The notes under the pieces: generated by a model | Database searches by the model: none | What the model saw: the letters and a program-made list of their open reading frames with translations, nothing else | Told to the model about the DNA's origin: nothing | In this document: piece after piece, positions 8,410-18,381 of the stretch | How the letters are laid out: the number at the start of each line of letters is the position of its first letter | Position numbering within the stretch: position 1 is the first letter of the stretch | Assembly: GCF_003971235.1 (NCBI RefSeq) | Contig: NZ_CP034661.1 | Location: 3,720,001 to 3,784,000, forward strand | DNA from: Chryseobacterium aureum | Lineage (GTDB): Bacteria; Bacteroidota; Bacteroidia; Flavobacteriales; Weeksellaceae | Direction: 5' to 3' | Length of the DNA stretch: 64,000 nt | Position numbers and translations under genes: made by a program

Positions 8410-9645
8410 ATGGATAATATAGCGTTGATTGAATCCTTTGGTGATTTTAAAGACGAAAAGGGGATCAGTAAAATTGATCTTATGGCAATTATTGAAGATT
8501 CACTGAAGACTCTTTTAAGAAAGAGATTTGATTCAGATGATCATTTTGATGTGATTGTAAACCCGGATAAAGGAGATTTTCAGATATTTTTAAATAAAAC
8601 AATTGTAGAGGACGAAATGTCTGAAGATGATGATTTGGAAATTGAAATTTCTGAAGCAAAGAAGATTGATCCTACCTTCGAAGTAGGAGAGGACTTTACA
8701 ATGGAAATTCCTGTTGCGCAATTAGGAAGAAGAAATATTCTTACCCTAAAGCAGATCCTGGCTACAAAACTTCAGGAGCACAATAATGCAATGCTGTACG
8801 AGCAGTTTAGAGATAAAATTGGTGAAATAGTTGTGGGGGAAATCCACCACATCCGTCACAAGCATGTCATTTTGCTGGATGATGAAGGAAATGAATTTAT
8901 TTTACCAAAGGAAAACCAGATCCCATCCGATTTCTTTAAAAAGGGTGAGAATATCAGAGCTATTGTTGAGACAGTAGATTTTAAAGGTTCTAAACCACAG
9001 ATTATTATTTCCAGAACTGCACCTAAATTCCTTGAGAAGTTATTGGAGCTGGAAATTCCTGAGATCCAGGACGGAACAATTATGCTGAAAAAAGTAGTGA
9101 GAATTCCTGGTGAAAAGGCGAAGATCGCAGTAGATGCTTATGATGACAGAATTGATCCTGTAGGAGCTTGTGTTGGAGTAAAAGGATCCAGAATTCATGG
9201 CGTTGTAAGAGAGTTGAGAAATGAAAACATCGATGTTATTCAGTGGTCTAAAAACCCTGAAATTCTGGTGAAAAGAGCATTAGGAAATGTGACCGTCAAT
9301 AAAATTGACATCAATGAGGATCAGAACTATGCATTAGTGTATACTCCTGTTGAAGAGATTTCTAAAGTGATTGGAAAACAAGGACAGAATATCAGACTGG
9401 CTTCTTGGTTGTCAGGATATGAAATTGATGTATACAGAGAGTCCAGCGAGGATGACGATGTTGAATTGAGAGAATTTAACGATGATATCGAGCAGTGGAT
9501 TTTGGATGAGTTTAAGAAAGTAGGACTTACAACTGCAAAATCAGTATTGGATAAAGAAACTGAAAGTCTTTTAAATATGGTAGACCTTGAAGAAGAAACA
9601 ATCGAAGAGGTTAAACGTATTCTGAGAGAAGAATTTGAAGATTAA
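8410..9645 (+). CDS. nusA: Transcription termination/antitermination factor NusA
   Basis: 411 residues. An N-terminal RNA-polymerase-binding domain (about 1-125) is followed by an S1 domain (VGEIHHIRHKHVILLDDEG) and two KH domains (GACVGVKGSRIHGVVRELRN and SKVIGKQGQNIRLASWLSGY). It binds RNA polymerase and the emerging transcript to modulate pausing, termination and rRNA antitermination. The length fits Bacteroidota NusA, which lacks the extra C-terminal acidic repeats of enterobacteria. It lies between rimP and infB in the same transcript. Confidence 0.97.
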   Translation: MDNIALIESFGDFKDEKGISKIDLMAIIEDSLKTLLRKRFDSDDHFDVIVNPDKGDFQIFLNKTIVEDEMSEDDDLEIEISEAKKIDPTFEVGEDFTMEIPVAQLGRRNILTLKQILATKLQEHNNAMLYEQFRDKIGEIVVGEIHHIRHKHVILLDDEGNEFILPKENQIPSDFFKKGENIRAIVETVDFKGSKPQIIISRTAPKFLEKLLELEIPEIQDGTIMLKKVVRIPGEKAKIAVDAYDDRIDPVGACVGVKGSRIHGVVRELRNENIDVIQWSKNPEILVKRALGNVTVNKIDINEDQNYALVYTPVEEISKVIGKQGQNIRLASWLSGYEIDVYRESSEDDDVELREFNDDIEQWILDEFKKVGLTTAKSVLDKETESLLNMVDLEEETIEEVKRILREEFED

Positions 9646-9719
9646 GATTTAAATAAATTTTAATAAACAGTAAAAAAGAAATACTTTAATTTTAAAAATT
9701 AAAACAGTAAATAATATAG

Positions 9720-12695
9720 ATGCCAAAAATTAGATTAAATAAAGCGGTTAAGGAATTCAATATTTCGATGTCCAGATTAGTAGAGTTTTTACAGTCAAAG
9801 GGTTTCGAAGTTGAAGGCAATCCTAACGCTCAATTGGAAGAATCGGCATATTCTGCATTGGAAGCTGAGTTTGCTAAAGACGGCGAACAGAGAAAAGCTT
9901 CCCATGAGGTGGTGATCACTAAAGTTCCGGAAGAAAAACTGGAAATTGAAGAAAAGAAAACCCCTGAAGTGATAAGAGCTAAAGCAAATAAACCAGAAAC
10001 CAGAATTTTAGGTAAGATTGATCTAGAACCTAAGACGCCTGAAGTTGAGGAAGCTCCTGCAGCTCCTGTGGCTCCTGTTGCAACACCGGTTGAAGAAAAG
10101 AAAGAAGAAATCGTGAAAGAAGAGCAACCGGAAGTGAAAGCAGCTCCTGAAAAGCAGGAATTCAAAGTTTTGGATAAAATTGATTTGTCTCAAATAGAAT
10201 CTAGAAACAGACCTGTGAAAAAAGACAAACCAAAAATGGAGGAGAAAAAAGAAGAAGTGAAACCTGTGGAAACAGTAAAAGAAACTCCAAAACCTGCGGT
10301 TGTTGAGGAGAAAAAAGTAGAAACTCCAAAAGTTGAAGCTGAACCTGAATCTCAGGAACCTCAGAAAATAGAGACGGTATATCAGAAACTGGACGGTCCT
10401 AAGATTGTTGGAGAGAAAATAGACCTTACTCAGTTTGCTCCAAAACCAGGTGCTGGTGCAAAAAAGAAAAGAAAGAGAATTGAAAAACCAGGTGGCCAGA
10501 ATAACCAACAAGGTCAGGGTAATAATCAAAACTCAGGAAATAATAACAATAACCAGGGTGGTGGCCAAGGAAACCGTCCGCATAACAATAATGGCGGACA
10601 AGGTGGAAACCGCCAGGGCCAGGGAGGTCAGGGGAACCGTCCTCAAGGTCAGGGAGGCCAGGGTGGAAACCGTTTTGGAAACAATCAGGGTGGTGGAAAC
10701 CGTCCTCAAGGTCAAGGTGGTGGAGGCTTCAAAAAAGGAGGCCAGAACAACAGACCTGGACAACGCGTTATGCCAGTTGAATTAACTGACGAGCAAGTTA
10801 AAAACCAGATCAAGGAAACCCTGGAAAAACTTACGAATAAAGGAGGTAAATCTAAATCTGCAAAACACAGAAAAGACAAAAGAACTTTCCGTAGAGAGCA
10901 GGATGAGCGCCAGCAGGAGCTTGAAGCACAAGACAGAACGCTTAAAGTAACAGAATTCATCACTGTAGGTGAATTGGCAAGCTTAATGAATGTTTCTCCA
11001 ACGGAAGTGATCTCTGCCTGTTTCTCGCTAGGTGTAATGGTTACCATGAACCAAAGACTTGAAGCTGATACCTTACTATTGGTAGCAGACGAATTTGGTT
11101 ATAAAATAGAATTCTCAGATGCGGATCTTGAAGATACAGATTCTGAAGAAGAAGTTGATACAGAAGACAGCTTATTGCAAAGAGCGCCTGTAGTGACTGT
11201 AATGGGACACGTAGACCACGGTAAAACCTCATTATTGGATTACATCAGAAAAACAAACGTAATTGCTGGTGAATCCGGAGGAATTACACAGCACATCGGT
11301 GCTTATAATGTAAAGCTTGAAAATGGTCAGAGAATTACATTCTTAGATACACCAGGTCACGAAGCGTTTACCGCGATGAGAGCCAGAGGTGCTCAGATCA
11401 CAGATATTGCCATTATCGTAATTGCTGCTGATGATGATGTAATGCCACAGACCAAAGAAGCGATTGCTCACGCTCAGGCTGCACAGGTGCCAATGATTAT
11501 TGCCATCAATAAAGTTGATAAACCGAATGCTAACCCTGATAACATCCGTCAGCAGCTTTCCGGCTTAAACCCTCCGGTTTTAGTGGAAGAATGGGGTGGA
11601 AATGTTCAGGCACAGGAGATCTCAGCTAAATTCGGTAATAATGTAGATGTATTGTTGGAGAAAGTTTTACTACAGGCTGAAATGCTTGAATTAAAAGCGA
11701 ACCCGGAACGTACAGCAAACGGAGTTGTTATTGAAGCATCTTTAGATAAAGGAAGAGGATATGTAGCCACTATGCTGGTACAGACCGGAACTTTAAGAGT
11801 TGGAGATTATGTAGTTGCAGGTAAAAACCATGGTAAAGTAAAAGCGCTGCTTGATGAAAGAGGTAAAAACCTTAAAGAAGCAGGTCCTTCAATTCCTGCC
11901 ACCATCTTAGGATTGGACGGAGCGCCTACTGCAGGGGATAAATTCCGTGTATATGCTGACGAAAGTGAAGGTAAAGCTATTGCCAATAAGAGAGAGCAGT
12001 TACAGAGAGAACTATCAATCAGAACGAAAAAACATACAACACTTGAAGAATTAGGAAGACGTATTGCTTTAGGAGAATTCAAAGAATTGAATATTATCCT
12101 TAAAGGAGACGTGGATGGTTCTGTAGAAGCACTTTCTGATCAGTTGCAGAGGTTGTCAACCGAAGAGATCAGCGTGAAAATCCTTCACTCAGGTGTTGGA
12201 CAGATCACAGAGTCTGATATCAACTTAGCCGCTGCGTCAGATGCAATTATCATCGGATTCAACGTGAGAGCAGGTGCTAATGCAAAAGAACTTGCAGATC
12301 GTGAAGAAATTGAAATCAGAACCTATTCGGTAATCTACAAAGCGATTGATGAAGTAAAAGAAGCGATGGAGGGAATGCTTTCTCCGGAAATTCAGGAGCA
12401 GGTGATCGGTAATGTGGAGATCCGTGAAGTATTCAAGATTTCTAAAGTAGGAACCATTGCAGGTTGTATGGTTCTTACCGGAAAAGTAACAAGACAATCC
12501 AAAGTACGTTTGCTGAGAGACGGTATTGTGAAATTCGATGGAGAGCTTGAAAGCTTGAAGCGTTTCAAAGATGATGTTAAAGAAGTTACAAAAGGTTATG
12601 AATGTGGTCTTAACCTGAAAGGTTACAACGACATCGAAACCGGAGATATTCTTGAGGTTTACGAAGAAGTAGCTGTTAAGAAAAAACTGAAATAA
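9720..12695 (+). CDS. infB: Translation initiation factor IF-2
   Basis: 991 residues. An N-terminal IF2N module is followed by a long charged Lys/Glu/Pro segment, then a Gln/Gly/Asn/Arg-rich low-complexity stretch at about residues 256-344, then the conserved GTPase core. G1 is GHVDHGKTS near residue 494, followed by [15 protein letters not shown] and NKVDKP, then domains II-IV. IF-2 places initiator tRNA on the ribosome. The 74-bp gap after nusA is AT-rich with no obvious hairpin, so read-through from the same promoter is expected. The GQGG-rich linker is an unusual feature even for this variable region. Confidence 0.97.
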   Translation: MPKIRLNKAVKEFNISMSRLVEFLQSKGFEVEGNPNAQLEESAYSALEAEFAKDGEQRKASHEVVITKVPEEKLEIEEKKTPEVIRAKANKPETRILGKIDLEPKTPEVEEAPAAPVAPVATPVEEKKEEIVKEEQPEVKAAPEKQEFKVLDKIDLSQIESRNRPVKKDKPKMEEKKEEVKPVETVKETPKPAVVEEKKVETPKVEAEPESQEPQKIETVYQKLDGPKIVGEKIDLTQFAPKPGAGAKKKRKRIEKPGGQNNQQGQGNNQNSGNNNNNQGGGQGNRPHNNNGGQGGNRQGQGGQGNRPQGQGGQGGNRFGNNQGGGNRPQGQGGGGFKKGGQNNRPGQRVMPVELTDEQVKNQIKETLEKLTNKGGKSKSAKHRKDKRTFRREQDERQQELEAQDRTLKVTEFITVGELASLMNVSPTEVISACFSLGVMVTMNQRLEADTLLLVADEFGYKIEFSDADLEDTDSEEEVDTEDSLLQRAPVVTVMGHVDHGKTSLLDYIRKTNVIAGESGGITQHIGAYNVKLENGQRITFLDTPGHEAFTAMRARGAQITDIAIIVIAADDDVMPQTKEAIAHAQAAQVPMIIAINKVDKPNANPDNIRQQLSGLNPPVLVEEWGGNVQAQEISAKFGNNVDVLLEKVLLQAEMLELKANPERTANGVVIEASLDKGRGYVATMLVQTGTLRVGDYVVAGKNHGKVKALLDERGKNLKEAGPSIPATILGLDGAPTAGDKFRVYADESEGKAIANKREQLQRELSIRTKKHTTLEELGRRIALGEFKELNIILKGDVDGSVEALSDQLQRLSTEEISVKILHSGVGQITESDINLAAASDAIIIGFNVRAGANAKELADREEIEIRTYSVIYKAIDEVKEAMEGMLSPEIQEQVIGNVEIREVFKISKVGTIAGCMVLTGKVTRQSKVRLLRDGIVKFDGELESLKRFKDDVKEVTKGYECGLNLKGYNDIETGDILEVYEEVAVKKKLK

Positions 12696-12740
12696 TAGGA
12701 GGTATTGAGTCTGTCAGGCTTAATGTCCCAACTGTATAAG

Positions 12741-12771
12741 AGACCATCTCACTTGTGAGGTGGTCTTTTTT
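12741..12771 (+). terminator. Intrinsic terminator of rimP-nusA-infB
   Basis: Stem AGACCATCTCAC / GTGAGGTGGTCT with a 2-nt centre and one G-U pair, followed by a T run, about 45 bp after infB. Confidence 0.85.
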
Positions 12772-12883
12772 ATACTGATATTGTATGGTTTTGAAAAGAA
12801 GGATTGTTGAGGATTGGCCTGATTCAAAATCATATTTTAACAGAAAAAAACGGACCGAAAGATAATGAGTGAGCAGTCATATA

Positions 12884-12917
12884 AAAAACCGTGCATCAAT
12901 TGATGCACGGTTTTTTT
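12884..12917. terminator. Bidirectional intrinsic terminator
   Basis: A perfect palindrome (arms CCGTGCATCA, centre AATT) is flanked by A and T runs. It can end the minus-strand gene at 12943 and back up infB termination. Confidence 0.8.
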
Positions 12918-12942
12918 AGATCATTTTATTCGTTAAATCTAA

Positions 12943-13614
12943 CTATTGATTGATAAAAGCCATTAGTTTTGCGATATCGCTATCATTGAATTTTAAATTA
13001 TTAGATTTAATATACGTATTGTATTCTTTTTCTTTGTCAGGGAAAAGTTCTGCTATTTTTTTTAGAGAAGACACTTTACTGATGTTACCTGAAGCTGTTT
13101 TTACGTAATAAACCGGATCCTGTTTTACAAACATGGCCGGTTTCCCTGTCTGATAGGTGTTTGCAGCTGCAGTGGCATCTTTGAAAATAGTTTTTTCCTT
13201 TTTATATGCTGAATTTTTTCCTTTGGTTATCTCTGTAAGGTAACCCTTAGGTTCTGTAGTATCCTTAAAATAAACAAAAGCTTGTTTAGACGAAAGGATT
13301 TCAATTCTGGAAAAATCGTCCTGTTTAGGGAGAACTTCAGTTTTGCCCTTGTTTAAAAACTCTATATCATCTGTGTAAGCATTATATCTTACATCAATAT
13401 TTCCATATTTTTCTCCTACAGAAGCTTTTTGGAAAATGGGAGACTGATAAGGCGAACCTTGTATATCCTCATATTTTATGGGTGCTCCGGTTCCTGAAGC
13501 TACTACACTTTCAAAAACAGATTGAGAACCTGTTACATTATTAATATTTAAAGACTGTTGTGCATCTACAAATACAAACGGTAAAAATAAAGCGATGAAT
13601 AATAATTTTTTCAT
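12943..13614 (-). CDS. Secreted protein of unknown function
   Basis: 223 residues with an N-terminal signal peptide (MKKLLFIALFLPFVFVDA, then Q). The mature part is mixed alpha/beta with repeated Lys/Asp/Tyr-rich strands and a helical end (KFNDSDIAKLMAFINQ). I do not recognise a family. No lipobox cysteine is present, so it is probably periplasmic or secreted. It is monocistronic, convergent with infB across a shared terminator, and has about 900 bp of largely non-coding DNA upstream. Function unknown. Confidence 0.8.
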   Translation of the reverse strand: MKKLLFIALFLPFVFVDAQQSLNINNVTGSQSVFESVVASGTGAPIKYEDIQGSPYQSPIFQKASVGEKYGNIDVRYNAYTDDIEFLNKGKTEVLPKQDDFSRIEILSSKQAFVYFKDTTEPKGYLTEITKGKNSAYKKEKTIFKDATAAANTYQTGKPAMFVKQDPVYYVKTASGNISKVSSLKKIAELFPDKEKEYNTYIKSNNLKFNDSDIAKLMAFINQ

Positions 13615-14482
13615 TTTTAAATTATTTTTTTGATTATCTTATATAATTAATGGTTATTACGGGTAAAGTTAGTAAAAAATCATGAATACTATAATGTTCT
13701 GTTTGAATTTGTTAATTTAATTTATAAATGATTAATAGATTTCTTTTTTTTAATAGGACTTCGATGATGAAACCTTTGAAAAGATCATCCACAGTAGTCT
13801 ATCGTGCCTAGCTTCATTTTAAAACGTGCGAATTATGAAAGTGAAATTTTTGAAGACATTTGGTTAAATTTAACTTTTTAGCACCCCCCTTAAAATACAC
13901 GATTTCCCTTTGGGATTTACTATTGATTATTGTATATAGATATAAAAAGTTAAATAAGCAGAATTTTGAAAAACAATTAAAGGCTCTTAAATCGGGATAA
14001 TTATCGAATCTGTTTTTTTCTGGAAAAGCGGCTGAAAAATGCTGAAGTAAGCATAATAATCGATAGATATACTGAATTTTGCAAACACCTTTAAAGCCTG
14101 GAAAATTACAATGATATTGTTAAAAAAAACACTAGAGCCCCTGAATATGGTCAGGATATGAAAAATTACTACAACAGAGAAATTAGAGATATTCCTGATG
14201 CTTACTGATCAATAGCTACGAAGCGAAAACAAAATAATTATATCCTAAATAGGTGAAAACCACTTTTTTATAAAGGCATAAGTTTATTTTTTAGACACAT
14301 CTAATTTATAATAATTCTAAATAATATTTTTTATGTTATTAATAATTTGTTAAAATGAATTTAAAGGACGAAAAAAATAATTTTCACATAATAAAAACTG
14401 TCTATTATTATGGAATCTTATTTGATTTAAGTAAAATTTAAATTAAATATTAAAAAAAAGCGTAGTTTAAACATGGGTTTAA
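13615..14482. other. Long intergenic stretch with apparent decayed coding remnants
   Basis: About 870 bp with no complete gene. Two short frames have coding-like composition without start codons: 13757-13822 (reads DFDDETFEKIIHSS) and 14101-14208 (reads ENYNDIVKKNTRAPEYGQDM, ending DIPDAY). Stops and frame breaks surround both. They may be remains of a lost gene. The rest is AT-rich with no clear RNA gene. Confidence 0.4.
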
Positions 14483-14514
14483 TTTGTGGGTGTTAATATT
14501 TATTAACATATTTG
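14483..14514 (+). promoter_or_regulatory. Probable promoter of the first susC/susD group
   Basis: TTTG at 14483-14486 and CATATTTG at 14507-14514, 20 bp apart; the minus-7 matches TAnnTTTG except for its first two bases. It lies 28 bp before the susC start. Confidence 0.45.
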
Positions 14515-16738
14515 CCCATTAAATATATTAAAATTTGTTAATATGAATGTTAAATTACGTGTACTGACAGCCGGTGTGTTATTTTTCACAGGGCAGGTAG
14601 TATTTGCTCAAAAAGACACAACAAGTTCTAAAAAAGACAAAGAACAGAAAATTGATGAGATTGTTGTGTTAGGTTATAGCAAGACATCTACTAAAGCTAA
14701 ATCTAATGCTTCCTCAGTAACCATCGGTTCTGAAACATTAGAGAACAGACCCAATATTTCTGTTCTTAACTCTATACAGGGTACAGCGCCAGGTATAGTG
14801 GCGAACTCAGCATCTGGATCTCCGGGATCTGGTAAGTTTAATATTATTATCAGAGGACTTAGTTCCTTAAATGGTTCTACGGATCCTTTATATGTTATAG
14901 ACGGTATCATTACATCAGGATCACAGTTTAGAAACTTAAACCCTAATGATATTGACACGTTCAGTATTCTAAAAGATGCTCAGGCTACTGCAATCTATGG
15001 AAACAGAGCTGCGAATGGGGTAGTAGTAATTACCACTAAAGGCGGTAAGTTCAATTCGAAGCTTAGAATTTCTTACGATGCATTAACTTCTTTCTCTGTG
15101 TTGCCAAAAACGGATTACAATATGTCTTCCGGACAACAGCTATTACAAGTTCAGAAGAATGCTGGAGCCGGAAAAGGTTCTACGATGTCTCAAAATGATA
15201 TCAATAATTTCACTACCAATACAGACTGGAGAGATCTGTTTTCCAGAGTAGGTATGAGCCAGCAGCATACATTATCAGTGAGTGCAGGTGGTGAAAATAT
15301 CAGCAACTTCGTTTCATTGGGTTATGTGGACAGTGAAGGTAACATTCGTGGAACAGACTTCAAAAGATTTACTTTAAGAAATAACCTTAACGGGAAGAGT
15401 AACGATGGAAGATTAACCTTCGGTGCTATCTTAGGATTAGGATTTTCAAAAAGAAATCAGTTAGACGACGAAACCAACACGGCTATTAATGCAAACACGG
15501 TACAGAACCCACTATTCGGAACTGTACTTTCTGCACCTTACTTACCAGCACCTACATTCAGCAATGGATTGGGATTATTCAACCAAATTGGAACGGCAAG
15601 TGGTAACGGAAATGGAGCATACATTCTTTATGATAATATCATGGGAGGTATCAGAAACCAGTTTACTGAAACCAGCTTAACGGCCAACGTAAGTGCTAAT
15701 TACAAACTTACTTCAGATTTAAGTATTGGAAACAGAACAGGTGTTGATTATAAAAACTATCAAAGACAATTTGCAAGAGCGGCAAACGGTTACTTATCTT
15801 TAGTAGTAGCTGCAGGTCAGGGAGCAAAATATGGCGGATTTGAGCAGTTTAATACTGTCAACGATTTAACTTTTAACACGACTACAAACATTACATATAA
15901 CCATTCATTTGGTGATCATACTATTACTGCTGCCGCTTATTTAGATTATATTAAAGTAAACTGGCAGAGTTATACTCAACAGCAGAACGGTCTTGATCCA
16001 CTAGTTTGGGAATTCGGTGCAGGAACTGGCTATGTTCCTTTCAATCCGGCTACACCAAATATCTATCGTCCTTCTGCAAGTGCATTGAAAGTTACAGCAG
16101 GAACGTTAGCGTATTTTGGAACTTTAGATTATGACTACCAAGGAAAATACGGAGTGTCTGGGGTAATCAGAAGAGATGGATCATACAGATTCCCTAAAGA
16201 TAACAGATGGGAGACTTTCTGGTCAGTAGCGGCAAGATGGAATATTGATAAAGAAAACTTTATGGAAGGATCTGGGTTCAATTTATTGAAACTAAGAGCT
16301 TCCCTTGGAACAACAGGTAACCAGAACTTATTTACAGTTGCTAACAATACCAACGTTCTAACAGTAGGTCCTTCTTCGTATTTGGATTATAACGGACCAA
16401 ACCCTACTACAGCGCCTGCTTACCAAAGTTTACCAGGATATTATTTGGCTAACCTTGGAAACCAGAATTTAAAGTGGGAAGAAGTAAAACAACTTGATTT
16501 AGGATTAGATTTCAACTATAAAGGTTTAGTAGAAGGTACATTTGATTATTATCAAAAAAGAACCTCAAGATTATTCAACTCTATTCCGGTAACTTATGTT
16601 ACAGGACAAGGTTCCCTGAGAGGTAACAATGGGGTTATGGATAATAAAGGGGTTGAAGGTTCCCTAAGAGTTCATATTCTGAGAAAAGCAGATACAAAAC
16701 TTTCTGTATGGATATGCAAATAAAATTTCCAGTATAAG

Positions 16739-17617
16739 TTAAGCTACATTTTTGTAAATTTTATTTTGATTGTTAAATTCTTCTATTGTTTGATAATTCA
16801 GGGTACTGTGCCTTCTTTTTTTATTGTACCATATTTCAATATATTCAAAAATTTCAAGTTCCATCTGTTCTCTTGTGATAAGCTTGTTTCCGTAAATTAG
16901 TTCTGTTTTCAATGACTTGAAGAAGCTTTCAGCCACTGCGTTATCCCAACAATTCCCTTTTCTGCTCATACTCCTTTTTACTCCATAAAAAGCAAGAGTA
17001 TTTGTGAATTTTTTACTTGCATACTGAACACCTCTGTCTGAGTGAAAAATTAATTTACTGTCCGCTTTTCTATTTTTGACAGCCATTTTCCAGGCAGCTA
17101 AACTTGTCTCCGTGGTACTCATCCCAGTACTTAAGCTCCAACCAATTACTTTTCGATCAAACAAATCTATAATTGCTGTCAGGTATAAAAATCCATCTTT
17201 GGTTTGGAGATAAGTGATGTCAGAGACCCAAGCTTGGGATGGACTGCCAACCAAAAAGTTTCTATTCAGGATGTTCTCTGCAATCAAATAATTGTGTTTT
17301 GAATCTGTTGTTACTCTAAATTTTCTGCTTAATTTACTTCTTAAACCAAGCTCTTTCATATATTTTGCAACCGTTATTCTGGAGGTCTTAAAACCTGATG
17401 AGTCTAATTCTACAGTAATTCTGGGACTTCCATAGCGTTGCTTTGATGCAAAATAAATAGATGTTATTTGTTTTTTTATCTCTCTTTTTCGTCTCTCTCT
17501 ATTAGAAAGAGGTCTTGCTTTCCATTTATAATAACTACTGTAGCTTACTTTTAAAACACTGCACATTTTTTCAATCGGAAATAAAGATTCATGATTCTTA
17601 ATGAACTCGTATTTCAT
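16739..17617 (-). CDS. IS3-family transposase OrfB (DDE integrase core)
   Basis: 292 residues with an HTH_21-like N-terminal part (MCSVLKVSYSSYYKWK) and an rve integrase core. The three catalytic acidic residues are visible in WVSDITYL, HSDRGVQYAS and WDNAVAESFFKSLKTEL. It overlaps orfA by 4 bp (ATGA) and is in the minus-1 frame relative to it. Its frame stays open upstream through the A-run inside orfA, so the active product is probably an OrfAB fusion made by frameshifting, as known for the family. It catalyses transposition by a copy-out mechanism in this family. Confidence 0.95.
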   Translation of the reverse strand: MKYEFIKNHESLFPIEKMCSVLKVSYSSYYKWKARPLSNRERRKREIKKQITSIYFASKQRYGSPRITVELDSSGFKTSRITVAKYMKELGLRSKLSRKFRVTTDSKHNYLIAENILNRNFLVGSPSQAWVSDITYLQTKDGFLYLTAIIDLFDRKVIGWSLSTGMSTTETSLAAWKMAVKNRKADSKLIFHSDRGVQYASKKFTNTLAFYGVKRSMSRKGNCWDNAVAESFFKSLKTELIYGNKLITREQMELEIFEYIEIWYNKKRRHSTLNYQTIEEFNNQNKIYKNVA

Positions 17618-17913
17618 CGACCGCTCTTGGAAAAAATGGCGATTGCTTTTTTTAATATATCACGCTCAAGCTCTGCATCTCTAAGTCTTTTTTCTAATTC
17701 ATGAATTTTTTCCTGCTCTGGAGTTTGTTTGAGATTACCCTTCCCAGGAAAACTCTTTTCTCCGAATTCCTGATAATCTTTTCTCCATTTGTAAAGCATC
17801 GTTACTTCAATACCCAGCTCTCTTGCCAGTTCCGAAATATTAGATCGCTCATAGCTCAATTGAACTGCTTGTTTTTTAAAAGCCGGATCATAGATTTTTC
17901 GCCCTTGTTTCAT
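17614..17913 (-). CDS. IS3-family transposase OrfA (HTH)
   Basis: 99 residues. The first part is a helix-turn-helix of the HTH_Tnp_1 type (FKKQAVQLSYERSNISELAR, ELGIEVTMLYKWRKDY) for binding the inverted repeats. The C-terminal leucine-zipper-like coiled coil is EKIHELEKRLRDAELERDI. Near its end the minus strand carries an A7-G run at 17653-17646, containing the A-AAA-AAG heptamer used for minus-1 frameshifting in this family. It precedes orfB directly. Confidence 0.93.
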   Translation of the reverse strand: MKQGRKIYDPAFKKQAVQLSYERSNISELARELGIEVTMLYKWRKDYQEFGEKSFPGKGNLKQTPEQEKIHELEKRLRDAELERDILKKAIAIFSKSGR

Positions 17914-18381
17914 ACGTTAAAATTAAGGTTTTATGCTTAACTCTAACTGGAAGCTAAATTAGTATATCCAATATATTTATGATAACCTATATTCTTGGGT
18001 AATGAATCCTTCTTATGCGGCTTCAGGACTTAACGTTTCTGCTGACTTGTTGAATGCTTGGACTCCAAGTAACCCGAATGCTACAGTACCAAGCTTATCT
18101 GCAGTGAATGCAACATTAGAAGGTTCTTCTGATAGATTCCTTTTCAAATCTGATTTTGTTAGATTAAAGAATGTAAGTGTTGGATATACTTTCAGCAAGA
18201 AAACATTAGGCAACTTGCCAATCAATTCTATTAAAGTTTTTGCACAAGCTGAAAACGTGTATACTTTCACAGGATGGAAAGGTTTTGATGTGGAGCCTAT
18301 TACAACGTATTCACTTAACGTATATCCAAACCCGAAAACATATTCTTTAGGGGTTAATGTAGATTTTTAAAAAAAGAAAAA

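Larger units (their letters stand above)
16709..17970 (-). mobile_element. IS3-family insertion sequence, about 1.26 kb
   Basis: Transposase genes orfA and orfB of the IS3 family lie on the minus strand inside susC. The ends are imperfect inverted repeats: both start TGGATAT and share TTCCAGT then AGTTAAGC at the same spacing. No target-site duplication can be seen, which fits the deletion of adjacent susC sequence. The exact outer ends are judged from the inverted repeats alone. Both transposase frames are open, so the element may still be active. Confidence 0.85.
14543..18370 (+). pseudogene. SusC/RagA-family TonB-dependent receptor split by an IS and partly deleted
   Basis: Left part 14543-16708 encodes about 722 residues: signal peptide ending VVFAQ, the VVLGY TonB-box-like region, a plug (SSLNGSTDPLYVIDGI, AIYGNRAANGVVVITTKGG) and most of the barrel. 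Right part 17971-18370 carries the last 130 or so residues (YIYDNLYSWVMNPSY to a terminal NVDF). The gene would import an oligosaccharide, peptide or other large nutrient with the SusD behind it. Compared with the intact SusC at 30927, about 110 residues between the two parts are missing, so the insertion came with a deletion of roughly 330 bp. The left frame ends five codons into the IS. It is very unlikely to make a functional receptor. Confidence 0.9.

Noticed and set aside
10023..10529. 168-residue antisense frame over infB rich in Phe, Leu and Arg
   Set aside because: Arises from the Lys/Glu-rich codons of the IF-2 linker read in reverse.
10484..10755. CRISPR-like repetition inside infB
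   Set aside because: The repeats are short, irregular and in frame with the Gly/Gln-rich linker; there are no spacers. No CRISPR array was seen in the window.
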